Assembly (NCBI RefSeq): GCF_015706575.1 | Contig: NW_024037056.1 | Coordinates: 12,165,176-12,229,175 of the forward strand | Direction of reading: 5' to 3' | DNA: 64,000 bases | From: Patiria miniata | Lineage: Eukaryota > Echinodermata > Asteroidea > Valvatida > Asterinidae | Shown here: one piece after another, positions 12,601 through 19,524 of the stretch | Position numbering within the stretch: position 1 is the stretch's first letter | Layout: every line of letters starts with the position of its first letter | Position numbers and translations under genes: made by a program | The notes under the pieces: generated by a model | The model's input: only the letters and a program-made list of their open reading frames with translations | Told to the model about the DNA's origin: nothing | The model's database searches: none

Positions 12601-15600
12601 GACCGGCTCTGGGGACTGGGAAGGTTTGGGCTATTAAAACCAGCCAAGCATATATTTATTCCCTTAATAATGTGCAGCCCCAGTTTGTAATTCAAGCAGC
12701 CCCAGCTTGTAATTGTTTAAGGATTGTATATCCTGTCCGAACAATTTCTACATACAACGATTAACGAAAAGCTGTAAAAAAATAATATCAGCTAATATGT
12801 GCATTACTCAGAATAACAGGCTTGTCATTTAAAGTCGGGGCATTTTCAGCGCTGGCCGATATTTTTTTCCTTGTTTATGTTTCAAATCTACAAACTAAAT
12901 GTGTTTATATTTGATGCTGTGTCTCCAGTCTGTCCCTTAACATGCTTCATGTCATTTCAAGTTTGTGTAGCGGAAGACCTTATTTTAACATGACATTTTC
13001 ATGTAGGGATGATGCTGACTATTAATATCGCTGATAGTGTACGGCATTCTCCGTCTGGTCTGTGAATCGTAGAATTTATCCCTGGGACGAGACTTGGCAT
13101 TCTGCCAGGTCCCCGGGCCGGCATGCTTGGAATCTCGCCAATGTGACCAATGTATTAACTGCCACGCTTTATATGTAAAACCTCATCCCAGGGCAAGGTT
13201 AAGCCAACCTCGTAATTCCAAGCGTTTTAAAATAACCGTGACTCGCGCCGGCTGCCTGAACGTGAAGATATGAAGGCTGGAGCGAATGTAACAGCAATGC
13301 ATTGTGGGATAGACTGTCAGACTTTTAACATAACGGTCTGCTTCGACAAATTCCTTGGCATAGATAAGTTGACTGATTTCCAGACGAGTATATTATTCTT
13401 GGTAGACCATTCATAGAGTTTTTAAAAATATATAAATTTTTTTGTTTCCTTGTAGATGATAACACAACATATTTGCAATGAAATGCGAAGTGCGGAAATG
13501 AAAACTGACAGTGTTGTCCACACATTTCTTAATTAACCACCATGGATAGTCTGTAAAGTCATAATTCATGTGATTTGACATTTTTATCTCTGAATCATCT
13601 TGTACTTTCTACACTAATAAGTACCGGTCCAGCAATTCATAACTTGGACAAACTGTGAAGTATAAAGATAATATTAAGTCCTGTTTCAAGCTCATGATTT
13701 TCCCATACAATTGCGTTTAAATATCACCAAGGCTGAGTGCCATGCCAACAATTGTAAACAATGGACTTTAGCCCTCACGAAATTACCTGTATTACACAAC
13801 GCCTGAATACATCCCCGTCATCTGATTGGTGAGTCGTTGATCACATGTCATTGAATTATTCGTCCCAACCTATGGCCCAGACGTTCCATTGCACGGTCAC
13901 AGCATTGGTGGCTCTGACCAAGCAGACGACGAGGATTTATTCAGGTGTTTAATCAAACAAATTGTACGAATGTTTCACATTTGTGCAATGGTAGTATTGC
14001 GCATGTCGACGTGTGCATTGTGAAAGTTCAAGCAATAAAATTGTAACTAATAGGCACTGTATTTCAAAGGAGACCAAATTTCATGTGACACTGGAAAAGT
14101 GTTTAAGACCAGCCAGCCGGTCTTTATCAACCGTTTAAAACCGGCCACGTGACAGGCTCTCGACCAATAGGAATGGGTAAACTGTTTTAAGTACAAGTAT
14201 TTAGGAATAGTTGTTAAAATCCGTTAACGGTGGTAGTGAGGTTAATATAATTGTTGCTCTTGGAACTATTGAAGTATTTATGAAAATTGATACCCCACCT
14301 AAAAAATTTTTTTTTTTAAATTGCATGCTGGGCACTCACCTTGGGTCGAGGGTCGGCCATGACCTTACACTCCATGACCAGACGACGACCGTTGTCCTCT
14401 TGCTTGATGGTCGGCTTCTCAATGAAGGTTGGGGCGCCCTCCTTGTTGGCTTCACGAACTGCGAGCAAAACATGAACGAAACTCTTGAAATGAAGTCAAA
14501 ATTCACATCTGAATACGGACATTTGTTGCATCATTTGCCGTGACCAATCGCGACAGGTTGTGTGTAGTGTGCATTCCTTTTGCAGTGCCAGAGTTAACTT
14601 GTTAACCATCACACCTGAACTTTTTCCCCTGCTTATGGAACCTTCATTCATGCTTAAGAGTGTAACTTAGTATCAAGCAAAGTTTAGATGCAAAATTTGG
14701 TCAATTTGCAATAATGGTAAAGTGCCTTGCTCAAGAGCACAAGCACCATGTTTTCGCGGTCAGGATTGGAACCCACGTACCACGGCACACGAGTCGAACA
14801 CCATAACCATTGGACCACAGCACCCCAAAATTGCTTCAGGAGTTCAGGTTAAGCAAGATGCAACAAATGGCGCTTACCGTCAAAGTTGAGGTTGATGGTA
14901 GTCCTGTCCTCCCCACCCTGATTACGGGCGTAGACCACATAGGTCCCGCCGTCCTTGGGGCTGATGTTGTCCATACTCAGCATCAGCGAGAACTTGTCCG
15001 TCCCCTTGGGCTCCAGTTTCAGGTTGTACTTCCCGCCGGTGGGGATGCGTTTGTTCCCCAGGGTCCAGATGACCTCAGGTTTGGGGTCGGCCATCAGCTG
15101 GCAGTCAAAATAGACAGAGGTGCCGTCGTCCGACTGGCGCATGCCTGGCTTTCCGATGAAGGAAGGAGGAGTTCCCTTACTGTTAGAAAAAGGGGGGGGG
15201 GGGGAAATCAGTAATTGTCAGATGCAAATCATAAGCCTATCAATCTGGTGAAACAGGGTTGGATTCGATTCTAAACCAATCAGACTGCTCTGTTCAAATC
15301 TAGTATCAAGTCCCATATACAGTGTGTCCCTAAAAAGTGTCTGTCTAAATATTTTTGGAATATCAGCAAAACCACAAAGTAAATTTTGAATTATTTTAAT
15401 TGTGCAGATACTCCTACTCCTTGACCTAAACCCTTAGGCCAAAAAAAAAAAGCCTCCGGTTTCTGGAATGCGCGCGCGTCGCCGTAGCCATGCACTCGGC
15501 AAATTTAAGAAGTTTTTTTTTCAATGTAAGATGATGTCTCAAAACCGCCAAACTCACTGGTTTGAGCGGAATCCTGATGCTGCACATTTTAACGTGTTTT

Positions 15601-18600
15601 TAGGTGGGATTTAGGTGGTGTTTTTAGGTGTATCTGGAACCTTTAAACACTTTTTCATTAGCACAATATGTAAGGGAGCATACTAATGGCCAGCATGGGG
15701 CAGCTCATGCACGATGTCAATGTATAGTCTGACGTTACTGTTTTCCCTGATTTTTGTCTTGACTATCAAAATTCCTGAAGAATGTCCGTGTCGATCGAGA
15801 TTGTAAGTGGGTGCAGACTTCTCAAGCCTTATGGCCTTACTGAGGTCACCTCAAGCTCCACTCTGAAAGATGTTTTTGAGAGTTTGAAGGGGATCGAATC
15901 GTCATCTGCAACATCAGCCGACATTTGAAGAAAAAAAAAGAAGGATTAGGCCAAAAAAAAAAAAAAGTCGGTCTCTGGTCAGCGCGCGCGTCGATTTTAA
16001 TCATGCGCGTCGATCTTTTTTTTTCCCAAAGTGTTCCACGGTAGCTCCAACAGCGCCCTCTATTTCTGCTCCTCCTCAATTTTTTTTTCCAAAGAGCACC
16101 AAGGAATGGGAAATTGCACCAAGGCAAATGATCGAAAGCACCAAGGCAAATTATGGAGGACACCAATGTTCATGAGGACACCAAAAAAGCAAAATAGTAC
16201 CCACCTTGTCTGTACAATCCAAGCTTGAAGCAAAAATAAAAAAAAAAAAAGCTGCGTGGCTGCGTCAATTCCGGAACTTTGGTCTGACCAGAGACCGAAC
16301 ATTTTTTTTTTTTGGCCTTAATAAAAAAAAAAATTTCAACTTTTTTACTTACACCGGTGGTTTGGGTGGTTCCTCCGCGCCTCCCTCAAAGTTCAGGTCG
16401 ATGGTTGATTTGGCGTCGCCGTGCTCGTTCTTGGCCATGATCTTGTACTTGCCAGCGTCCTTAGCCGACACGTCCGCGATGCCCAGCGTCAGGAAGTATA
16501 CGTTGTCATCGGGCTCCACATTCATCGTGTAGCGTCCGCCGGCGGCCAGCGGCACGTCGTCCTTGAACCAGGTGAGGGTCGGTTTGGGGTCGGCGGTCAG
16601 CTCACACTGGAAGGTCAAGTTGCGGCCGTCCGGGGACTGCTCGATCTTGGGCTGCATGGTGAAGGACGGGGCACCGGCTAAGTTGACAAAAAGAAGACAA
16701 CAAATAAACACATGGTGAACAATATGTGACCTGTTCTGTCAAAAGCAGACGCTTCTGGGCAGAGTTTGAAATTGAGATAGGGCCAAAACACGCTGTGGGG
16801 GTGATTTTTATCGATTTTCAAATTTTTGCATATTTGTAATCCTGAACATGTCTAAAATACATTATAAAAGTTTGAAACCCTATTTTGAACTTTACATGTA
16901 CTATTTTTGATGATTTTGATAAGAAATATCAGTTAAAGAAATAACTGTTTTGTGACGTTCGTGGCCATTTTCTCTGTTTTCTACTTTTCAACACAATGAA
17001 CTTCAAAATAGCATAACTCTGCCCAGGAATGACCGGTATCAAAAATTAAACCACCTATTAAAAGGAAAAAGAACATAGGTTAACAATATGTAAAAATATC
17101 ATTTTCGACCTTATGCCCAAAAAAGTCTGATTTTGACAGAACAGGTCACATATGTGAAGGACAGGGCACTATCTAAGTTTTAAAAATGATTAAAAATCTT
17201 TCTGCTCCTGGAGGTGCAACGGTACAAAGCTGAATGCAGAATAAAGAAAGGGATATGAACTGTAGCTAATTAAAATCTTCTTCGTCAGGGGATGGCAATG
17301 GCTCAGAAACAACACATTGGCTAAAAGTCATGGAATTCACCACAGGATCAATGTTTTATATCGGCTCCATGCACAAGAACATATTTGAGTTTTGCCTTTC
17401 AAGACATAATATTGGGGAATCGGGTTGGCGTAGCGGTACTTTCCTCGCCTTCCACCGATGTGACCCGGGTTCAAATCCTGCCTGGGCCAAACGTGTTGAC
17501 TGGTTTTTCAGTCCCTACCTGATTCCGTGGATTTTCCCTCGAATATCAGTCTGGGGTTTTCCTTCCACTTCTAAAACTGAAATTTCCTTCTACATCTTTT
17601 ACCGAGGGACCCCACTGGAAACAAGTCAAGAGACTTTCGTTGGCTATCCCGGCCAAGTTTGCCAAATAATTACACATACAATAGAACAAGTACCCTTTAT
17701 ATATTTTAGATGTAAACAGCATAAACTGGACTCACTCTGGAAATTGAGCTTGATGGTATTGGTAGCAGTGCCCAGTTTGTTGGAAGCTACGATCTTATAC
17801 TCCCCGCCGTCACGCTCCGTCACGTCGGTGATTTCAAGCGCCAAGAAAATGTACTCCCCGTCCGGCGTGTAGGTCAGCCGGAAGCGGCCTCCGTCGCGCA
17901 GAGTGCTGTTGCCGCGATACCAGGTGACCTCGGGCTCCGGGTCAGCCATCAGCTCGCACTCGATGGTCAGCTTGAGTCCGTCCTCAGACTGCCGCATCTT
18001 GGGTTTCATGGTGAAGTTGGGCGCCAGGCCATCGGCACCCCTTCAGGCCATCAAAAAAAAAGAACATATTTAATAAGATGGCAAGTCCACGATTTTTTTA
18101 CGGCATGAAGCGATGCAGCGCGCACACCATGTTCAGTGTTTTCCGATGTGCAGTCACATGACCGATTCTGTTTGATCAATAGAGGGCGCTGTCATGCAAC
18201 TGCACCTGGCCCAACGGTAACGGTCAGGTTAACTCGAAAGCCAGGCGCGCGTTTCCAATGCGATCACCTGGCCACCACAAAGAGTCAGTGATTTGACCGC
18301 CGGCGTGCTGGCTACAATAGGGCCAGCGGTAGTGATCAGGCTAACTGGCAAGCCAGGATTTGTTGCGGTAACGGGGCTGGAGTCTGATCACATTGGCACT
18401 GAGTATGCTGCATCCCCACGTGGAAAGACAAAGTGTGTTCAGCAATGGGCTCCGTGCGCCAACGAAAGAGGGCGCCCTTTTACCTAGCAACGACGTCCCA
18501 TGGGCGGGACATTTCGGTGGTTGACGCGCACTGTTCCTTGTGTGTGACGCACGTACACCAGGGCATTCAGTTGTACTATGTAAACGCAGTGCTAGTGGTG

Positions 18601-19524
18601 GCCGCGCGTCGCGGCAAAATTGCAGTCAGGCAAGATGGCGTCGGTCGGTCACCCCCAACTGTACTTTCTTTGCCGGTGAGGGATACTTGTGAACGGAGCG
18701 GATTATGACTCATGATAAAAGTTTTGTGATCTTTTTACGTTTCTTTGTGACTGTAGGCTACAGTTTCTTATGGACTGGCCAAACCAAAGTTTGGGGTAAA
18801 CGGAGGTACCGGTGTGGTCTTTCAAGTTTACAGGGGTATTCGTGTACAGACTATACTATTCTCTTGACGGGAATTATCCAAGTTATCCGAGTTTGACTTA
18901 TCGAGATTTCACTTTTTTGATTTAATTGAGGAAATGACAACTTACCCTGGTTTTCCTTCACCTTCTTCTTCTTCTGTTCAGGGCGGAAAAAAAAGAAGTA
19001 GTAATTTCAGAAAAATGGGGGGGGGGGGAAATCTTGGGAAGTCATGAAAATTTGGTAACGACATAAACGTTGTGTCAAAGTGTGTGACTGCTCAAGTACA
19101 AAACCAGTCAGACCATTGCTATGTATTCAGAGAAGATTTTTATGTATTTTCTTTTAGCATCATTTTCAATAGTTAAACAATGTTAAGGAATTGAGAGTCC
19201 CAACCTTTGAGACAACTCACCGCCAAACTTGAGATTGATGGTGGCGCTGGTACTGCCGGATTTGTTCTCGGCGACGATCTTGTAATTCCCAGCGTCCTCG
19301 CCCGACACGTCCTCGATCTCCAAGGCAACCTGGTAGCTGTCGCCGTCGGGCTTGGTGGTCATGAAGTAGCGCCCACCGTCGCTCAGCTCTTTGTCATTCA
19401 GGAACCATTTGAAGTTGGGCCGGGGTTCGCCGGCGATACGGCAGGAGAACTTGAGGACCCGGCCGTCATCCGATTGGTCGAGGATCGGCTTCTGCACAAA
19501 CGTGGGTCCGGACTCTTTCACCAT
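556..19524 (-). CDS. Twitchin/titin-like giant muscle protein, 5' part (19 coding exons, 3' end outside window)
   Basis: Joining 19 minus-strand exons with AG acceptors gives one open frame of 900 residues. The phase at every junction (1,2,1,2,1,0,1,0,2, then 1 throughout) matches, which strongly supports the model. Order: Ig1 (res. ~7-101), acidic microexon (102-110), Ig2 (~117-212), Ig3 (~214-310), Ig4 (~325-421), Ig5 (~430-525), unique linker (526-~600), Ig6 (~600-689), then a Pro/Glu/Val/Lys-rich segment (690-900) made of nine small exons. Each Ig has the B-strand Cys, the C-strand Trp and a D-x-G-x-Y motif of the I-set family, with MADPxPxxxW motifs typical of sarcomeric proteins. Proteins of this class lie along muscle filaments and act as elastic scaffolds and kinases; the kinase and Fn3 regions expected further 3' are not in view. 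The choice between twitchin, titin, projectin and stretchin cannot be made from this N-terminal part. Confidence 0.88.
1317..1385 (-). CDS. Exon 19: 69-nt PEVK repeat exon, GC donor
   Basis: Acceptor CGTTTTCAG and donor GAAGCAG|GCAAGG; phase 1 to 1. The exon matches exon 18 base for base as far as I can see, and so does the adjoining intron sequence, which points to recent duplication or gene conversion. Confidence 0.82.
1937..2352. mobile_element. MITE with ~65-bp inverted ends and an internal tRNA-like Pol III segment
   Basis: The left end (CCTTGC...GCGTAATTTTT, then CCTAGGAGGGTTAGGGGCAA and TGTCATGAATAATTCA) is repeated in inverse at 2281-2352. The two arms are nearly identical through the core. 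Inside, on the minus strand between about 2190 and 2110, lie a box A-like TAGCCTAGTGG and a box B GGTTCGAATCC in tRNA spacing. No coding capacity. It sits in the intron between exons 19 and 18. Confidence 0.75.
2916..2984 (-). CDS. Exon 18: 69-nt PEVK repeat exon, GC donor
   Basis: Acceptor ATTTTCAG and donor GAAGCAG|GCAAGG; phase 1 to 1. It encodes EVPKKKEPEKPWKK then PEVEKPKEA, identical in protein to exon 19. Confidence 0.82.
3343..3664. mobile_element. MITE, ~97-bp inverted arms, TA target duplication
   Basis: The arms are 3343-3440 and 3570-3664, and the termini are CAGGGCGAGTAAAAA and its inverse ending ACTCACCCTG. A TA dinucleotide flanks each end (3341-3342 and 3665-3666). TA duplication with such ends fits the Tc1/mariner group. 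It is 322 bp, non-coding, in the intron between exons 18 and 17. Confidence 0.82.
3989..4057 (-). CDS. Exon 17: 69-nt PEVK repeat exon, GC donor
   Basis: Acceptor CTGCTTTTCAG and donor GAAGCAG|GCAAGG; phase 1 to 1. It encodes EFPKKKEPEKPLKK then PEVDKPTEA. The invariant Val2 and Trp12 of the sister repeats are Phe and Leu here. Confidence 0.8.
4216..4237. repeat. Poly-C tract
   Basis: A run of about 22 C bases in the intron between exons 17 and 16, within the only recognisable anomaly of that intron. The proline- and glycine-rich short frames across it are artefacts. Confidence 0.7.
4821..4889 (-). CDS. Exon 16: 69-nt PEVK repeat exon, GC donor
   Basis: Acceptor CATTTTCCAG and donor GAAGCAG|GCAAGG; phase 1 to 1. 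It encodes EVPKKKEPEKPWKK then PEVDKPTEA. It differs from exon 15 mainly by PEVD in place of PEPE. Confidence 0.8.
5078..5146 (-). CDS. Exon 15: 69-nt PEVK repeat exon, GC donor
   Basis: 69 nt, phase 1 to 1, with acceptor TTTGTTTTCAG and donor GAAGCAG|GCAAGG. It encodes EVPKKKEPEKPWKK followed by PEPEKPTEA. First of six near-identical 23-residue repeats. The intron to exon 16 is only 188 bp, against about 700-1500 bp for the other repeat introns. Confidence 0.8.
5605..5849. mobile_element. TTAA-flanked MITE (piggyBac-like)
   Basis: TTAA occurs at 5601-5604 and 5850-5853. The inner ends are CCAGTTCATGCCGG and the inverse of CCAGTTCACGCCGG (13 of 14 match). A TTAA target with short inverted repeats is the hallmark of piggyBac-type elements. 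It is 245 bp, more GC-rich than the host intron, and the short open frames in it have no recognisable product. Confidence 0.72.
6009..6261. mobile_element. GGGCGTC-ended MITE with internal poly-G/poly-C
   Basis: A perfect 12-bp inverted terminus: GCATGGGCGTCG at 6009-6020 and CGACGCCCATGC at 6250-6261. The interior has G runs near the left and C runs near the right, plus a T-rich pyrimidine tract. A second copy of the family lies at 24824-25084. Confidence 0.72.
6473..6547 (-). CDS. Exon 14: PEVK-like exon, GT donor
   Basis: 75 nt, phase 1 to 1, with acceptor AAATTCCACAG. It encodes APSKPKPEEPTKKPA then ETKPTDKDKK. The donor is AAAG|GTGAAA, the only ordinary GT donor among the nine PEVK-like exons visible here. 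Confidence 0.75.
6760..7000. mobile_element. MITE with AGGGCCC ends
   Basis: The left end AAGGGCCCATCACAATTCAC matches, with a few changes, the inverse of the right end (TAGGGCCCGTATCAATTAAC on the minus strand). About 240 bp, no coding capacity, in the intron between exons 14 and 13. Confidence 0.6.
7009..7522. mobile_element. MITE with perfect 21-bp inverted termini
   Basis: Bases 7009-7029 (AAAGCTATAGTCCATCA...) are the exact inverse complement of 7502-7522. The 514-bp interior includes a GC-rich stretch at 7235-7400 but no recognisable protein. It abuts the AGGGCCC element (9-base gap). Confidence 0.78.
7851..7922 (-). CDS. Exon 13: PEVK-like exon, GC donor
   Basis: 72 nt, phase 1 to 1, with acceptor GGATTTACAG. 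It encodes EVPSKAPKVEEPLQQ then AVAMEVEEK, less basic than its neighbours. The end is GAAAAAG|GCAAGA, with no GT in the following 40 bases. Confidence 0.72.
7978..8157. mobile_element. Degenerate MITE of the GGGCC-AATTTCATG-GCTTAGC type
   Basis: The ends GCCAAATCTCATGAAGCT and (inverse) GCCAATTTCACAGAT, together with internal GCTTAGC/GCTAAGC words, resemble the clearer element at 10018-10269. Inverted internal words CAGCTGGGTACCAGTCA and TGGCTGGTAACCAG are also present. Decayed. Confidence 0.45.
8303..8374 (-). CDS. Exon 12: PEVK-like exon, GC donor
   Basis: 72 nt, phase 1 to 1, with acceptor CCCTCCAAG. It encodes 24 residues (DLPSKPAPKPKDEPA, then KRPAPEKPE). The exon ends CCAGAAG|GCAAGA. 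The 45 bases downstream hold no GT at all, so a GC 5' splice site is the only reasonable choice. Confidence 0.72.
8535..8805. repeat. Minisatellite, ~10-13-bp CTTGTGAT(T)GA unit
   Basis: More than 20 imperfect tandem copies of words such as CTTGTGATTGA and CTTGTGATGG, in the intron between exons 12 and 11. The inverse complement (TCACAAGTCA) resembles the subterminal repeats of the hAT element at 23692-24646, so it could be a remnant of that family. Confidence 0.75.
9020..9186 (-). CDS. Exon 11: Ig domain 6, second half
   Basis: The acceptor TTGCTTTTCAG precedes 9186 and the donor GACG|GTAAGA follows 9020; 167 nt, phase 2 to 1. It encodes DSKEIRPSYNIKI, LYMLRMP and ARDSGDYKIVVVGPGGEA. The usual A-x-N after the F strand is replaced by VVG, so this is the most divergent of the six domains. 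Confidence 0.83.
9318..9386 (-). mobile_element. SINE tail fragment
   Basis: Read on the minus strand, GTCAGTGAAGGGCAAAACCT followed by a GATATATCA motif matches the 3' part of the SINE at 12229-12467 (GTCGGTGAAGGGCAAAACCT). No tRNA-like head is visible, so it is a truncated copy. Confidence 0.55.
9633..9706 (-). CDS. Exon 10: Ig domain 6, first half
   Basis: The acceptor (long T run, then CCAG) precedes 9706 and the donor TACAG|GTGGGT follows 9633; 74 nt, phase 0 to 2. It encodes DVENGKAVEFRCRIVGK and VIWY, with the B-strand Cys and C-strand Trp. Confidence 0.82.
9741..9940. repeat. Fold-back sequence with reiterated GTCGTATCT motif
   Basis: A 17-bp motif (GCAACAAGGTCGTATCT) at 9808-9824 recurs exactly in inverse at 9924-9940. 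Two imperfect direct copies lie at about 9743 and 9773. Could be a small MITE or a regulatory-type repeat in the intron between exons 10 and 9. Confidence 0.6.
10018..10269. mobile_element. MITE with TGGGCC-TAATTTCATGG ends
   Basis: Left TGGGCCTAATTTCATGGCT (10018-10036, continuing to 10039) matches the inverse of 10248-10269 with one mismatch. The interior is built of TTAGC/GCTAGC words. It lies 49 bases from the donor of exon 9. Confidence 0.75.
10318..10568 (-). CDS. Exon 9: unique linker
   Basis: The acceptor TTACCTCCCAG precedes 10568 and the donor GACGTG|GTAAGC follows 10318; 251 nt, phase 1 to 0. The linker is rich in Glu, Met and Pro (LELLMPEMEMGG, KGPEEQEKPKVKD) and ends with VPVFSEPLEDV, which begins the A strand of Ig6. 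I recognise no domain in the middle. It marks the boundary between the Ig array and the PEVK-like segment. Confidence 0.82.
10813..11013. mobile_element. MITE with ATTGACCTATCGC inverted ends
   Basis: GTCGATACCAATTGACCTAT (10813 on) and GCGATAGGTCAATTACCGAC (10994-11013) are imperfect inverse copies. About 200 bp, non-coding, in the intron between exons 9 and 8. Confidence 0.6.
11045..11112 (+). repeat. Dispersed repeat, copy 1
   Basis: The segment around GAGCAGTCTGATTGGTT is repeated on the opposite strand at 15250-15320, with matching words either side (ACCAGATTTG / CTAGATTTGA). Identity of the family is unknown. Confidence 0.5.
11218..11494 (+). mobile_element. tRNA-derived SINE, copy 1 (degraded head)
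   Basis: Box B GGGTTCGAATCCC at 11273-11285, followed by CCTGGGCC and a body containing CAGTCCCTACCTGATTCCGT, shared with the element at 17413-17605. It ends in an AATAATAATAA-rich tail. The box A region is poorly preserved. Confidence 0.65.
11794..11986 (-). CDS. Exon 8: Ig domain 5, second half
   Basis: The acceptor CATTGTCAG precedes 11986 and the donor GAAG|GTAGGG follows 11794; 193 nt, phase 0 to 1. It opens with VVWYYNN (C-strand Trp) and ends with QDMGIYKVVAEN and STMTVNFEG. Joining it to exon 7 rebuilds a normal-length I-set domain. The 2.35-kb intron between the halves carries a SINE. Confidence 0.87.
12229..12467 (+). mobile_element. tRNA-Ser-derived SINE with 13-bp target-site duplication
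   Basis: The 13-mer TCCATCTTATAAT flanks the element exactly at 12216-12228 and 12468-12480, and the element ends in a run of A. Inside, 12291-12360 is tRNA-like: box A TGGTGGAGTGG, an anticodon-type stem-loop with CTAGAAA (AGA anticodon, as in tRNA-Ser), T-arm GTGGG/CCCAC and box B GGTTCGAGTCC. The tail motif GAAGGGCAAAACCT is shared with 9318-9386. LINE-type insertion is inferred from the TSD and A tail. Confidence 0.82.
12481..14339. other. Intron sequence, nothing recognised
   Basis: The rest of the 2.35-kb intron between exons 8 and 7. I see no exon, RNA gene or clear inverted-repeat element, apart from a GC-richer patch at 13070-13210. Confidence 0.5.
14340..14458 (-). CDS. Exon 7: Ig domain 5, first half
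   Basis: The acceptor TGCTCGCAG precedes 14458 and the donor CCCAAG|GTGAGT follows 14340; 119 nt, phase 1 to 0. It encodes the A-B strands (GAPTFIEKPTIKQ, MECKVMADPRPK). The domain is cut just before the C-strand Trp, which lies in exon 8. Confidence 0.85.
14706..14827 (-). mobile_element. tRNA-derived SINE fragment with CTTGAGCAAGGCAC core
   Basis: On the minus strand: box A TGGTCCAATGG (14817-14807), box B GGTTCCAATCC (14773-14763), then the word CTCTTGAGCAAGGCACTTTA. That last word resembles the conserved central part seen in V-SINE-type elements of vertebrates; I cite this from memory. It ends 51 bases from the start of the intron after exon 6. Confidence 0.6.
14878..15179 (-). CDS. Exon 6: Ig domain 4
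   Basis: The acceptor TTTTTCTAACAG precedes 15179 and the donor GACG|GTAAGC follows 14878; 302 nt, phase 2 to 1. Landmarks are GTPPFIGKPGMRQS, FDCQLMADPKPEVIWTLGN and KDGGTYVVYARNQGG. The F-strand Cys position is Val. Confidence 0.87.
15250..15325 (-). repeat. Dispersed repeat, copy 2
   Basis: Inverse-orientation relative of 11045-11112; it shares AACCAATCAGACTGCTC. It is followed directly by TACAGTGTGTCCCTAAAAAG, which looks like a transposon terminus, but no partner end was found. Confidence 0.45.
15945..16322. mobile_element. MITE with ATTAGGCC-A(n) and TCTGACCAGAGACCG ends
   Basis: The left end ATTAGGCC, poly-A, then CGGTCTCTGGTCAG is mirrored at the right by CTGACCAGAGACCG, poly-T, then GGCCTTAAT. 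About 378 bp. A related single end is present at 15434-15480 (TTAGGCC, poly-A, then CCGGTTTCTGG). It ends 31 bases from the donor of exon 5. Confidence 0.7.
16353..16677 (-). CDS. Exon 5: Ig domain 3
   Basis: The acceptor TTTGTCAACTTAG precedes 16677 and the donor CCGGT|GTAAGT follows 16353; 325 nt, phase 1 in and 2 out. Domain landmarks are APSFTMQPKIEQS, FQCELTADPKPTLTWFKDD and KDAGKYKIMAKN. A short Pro-rich tail (GGAEEPPKPPV) follows the domain. Confidence 0.88.
16723..17152. mobile_element. MITE with perfect 22-bp inverted termini
   Basis: 16723-16744 (TATGTGACCTGTTCTG...) and 17131-17152 are exact inverse complements. The 430-bp interior is AT-rich without coding capacity. The outermost TA may be part of a TA target duplication. 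Confidence 0.82.
17413..17605 (+). mobile_element. tRNA-derived SINE, copy 2
   Basis: Box A TGGCGTAGCGGT (17426-17437) and box B GGGTTCAAATCC (17467-17478), then CTGCCTGGGCC and the CAGTCCCTACCTGATTCCGT body shared with 11218-11494. The tRNA-like head is better preserved here. Confidence 0.75.
17736..18040 (-). CDS. Exon 4: Ig domain 2
   Basis: The acceptor GGCCTGAAG precedes 18040 and the donor CCAGA|GTGAGT follows 17736; 305 nt. The domain runs from APNFTMKPKM through IECELMADPEPEVTWYRGN to RDGGEYKIVASN. The acceptor lies after a run of eight T on the minus strand. Joined to exon 3 it completes a Gly codon (GG|G), which supports the microexon. Confidence 0.88.
18190..18372. repeat. Imperfect direct repeat, ~120-bp spacing
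   Basis: Two related segments: GGCCCAACGGTAACGGTCAG...AAGCCAGG near 18209 and GGGCCAGCGGTAGTGATCAG...AAGCCAGG near 18320. A GC-rich patch in the intron between exons 4 and 3. Confidence 0.5.
18632..18675 (+). promoter_or_regulatory. AAGATGGCG (YY1-type) site with possible first-exon start
   Basis: AAGATGGCG matches the YY1 core. The ATG in it opens 13 codons (MASVGHPQLYFLC) that run into CG|GTGAGG, a plausible donor. It lies in a GC-rich stretch (18100-18680) opposite in strand to the host gene. Weak evidence; it may be coincidence or the 5' end of a repeat. Confidence 0.2.
18946..18973 (-). CDS. Exon 3: 28-nt acidic microexon
   Basis: The acceptor CCCTGAACAG precedes 18973 and the donor CAGG|GTAAGT follows 18946. 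Read in the phase left by exon 2 it gives EEEEGEGKP plus two bases of a Gly codon, and exon 4 completes that codon in frame. It is a hydrophilic hinge between Ig1 and Ig2. Skipping a 28-nt exon would shift the frame, so it should be constitutive unless another phase-compatible exon exists. Confidence 0.75.

Noticed and set aside
15318-15340. TACAGTGTGTCCCTAAAAAG as the terminus of a mariner-like element
   Set aside because: No matching inverted end within several kilobases; could be chance or a solo end, so no element was called.
17330-17872. 180-codon plus-strand ORF
   Set aside because: It runs through the SINE at 17413-17605 and antisense to Ig exon 4; its residues show no family resemblance.
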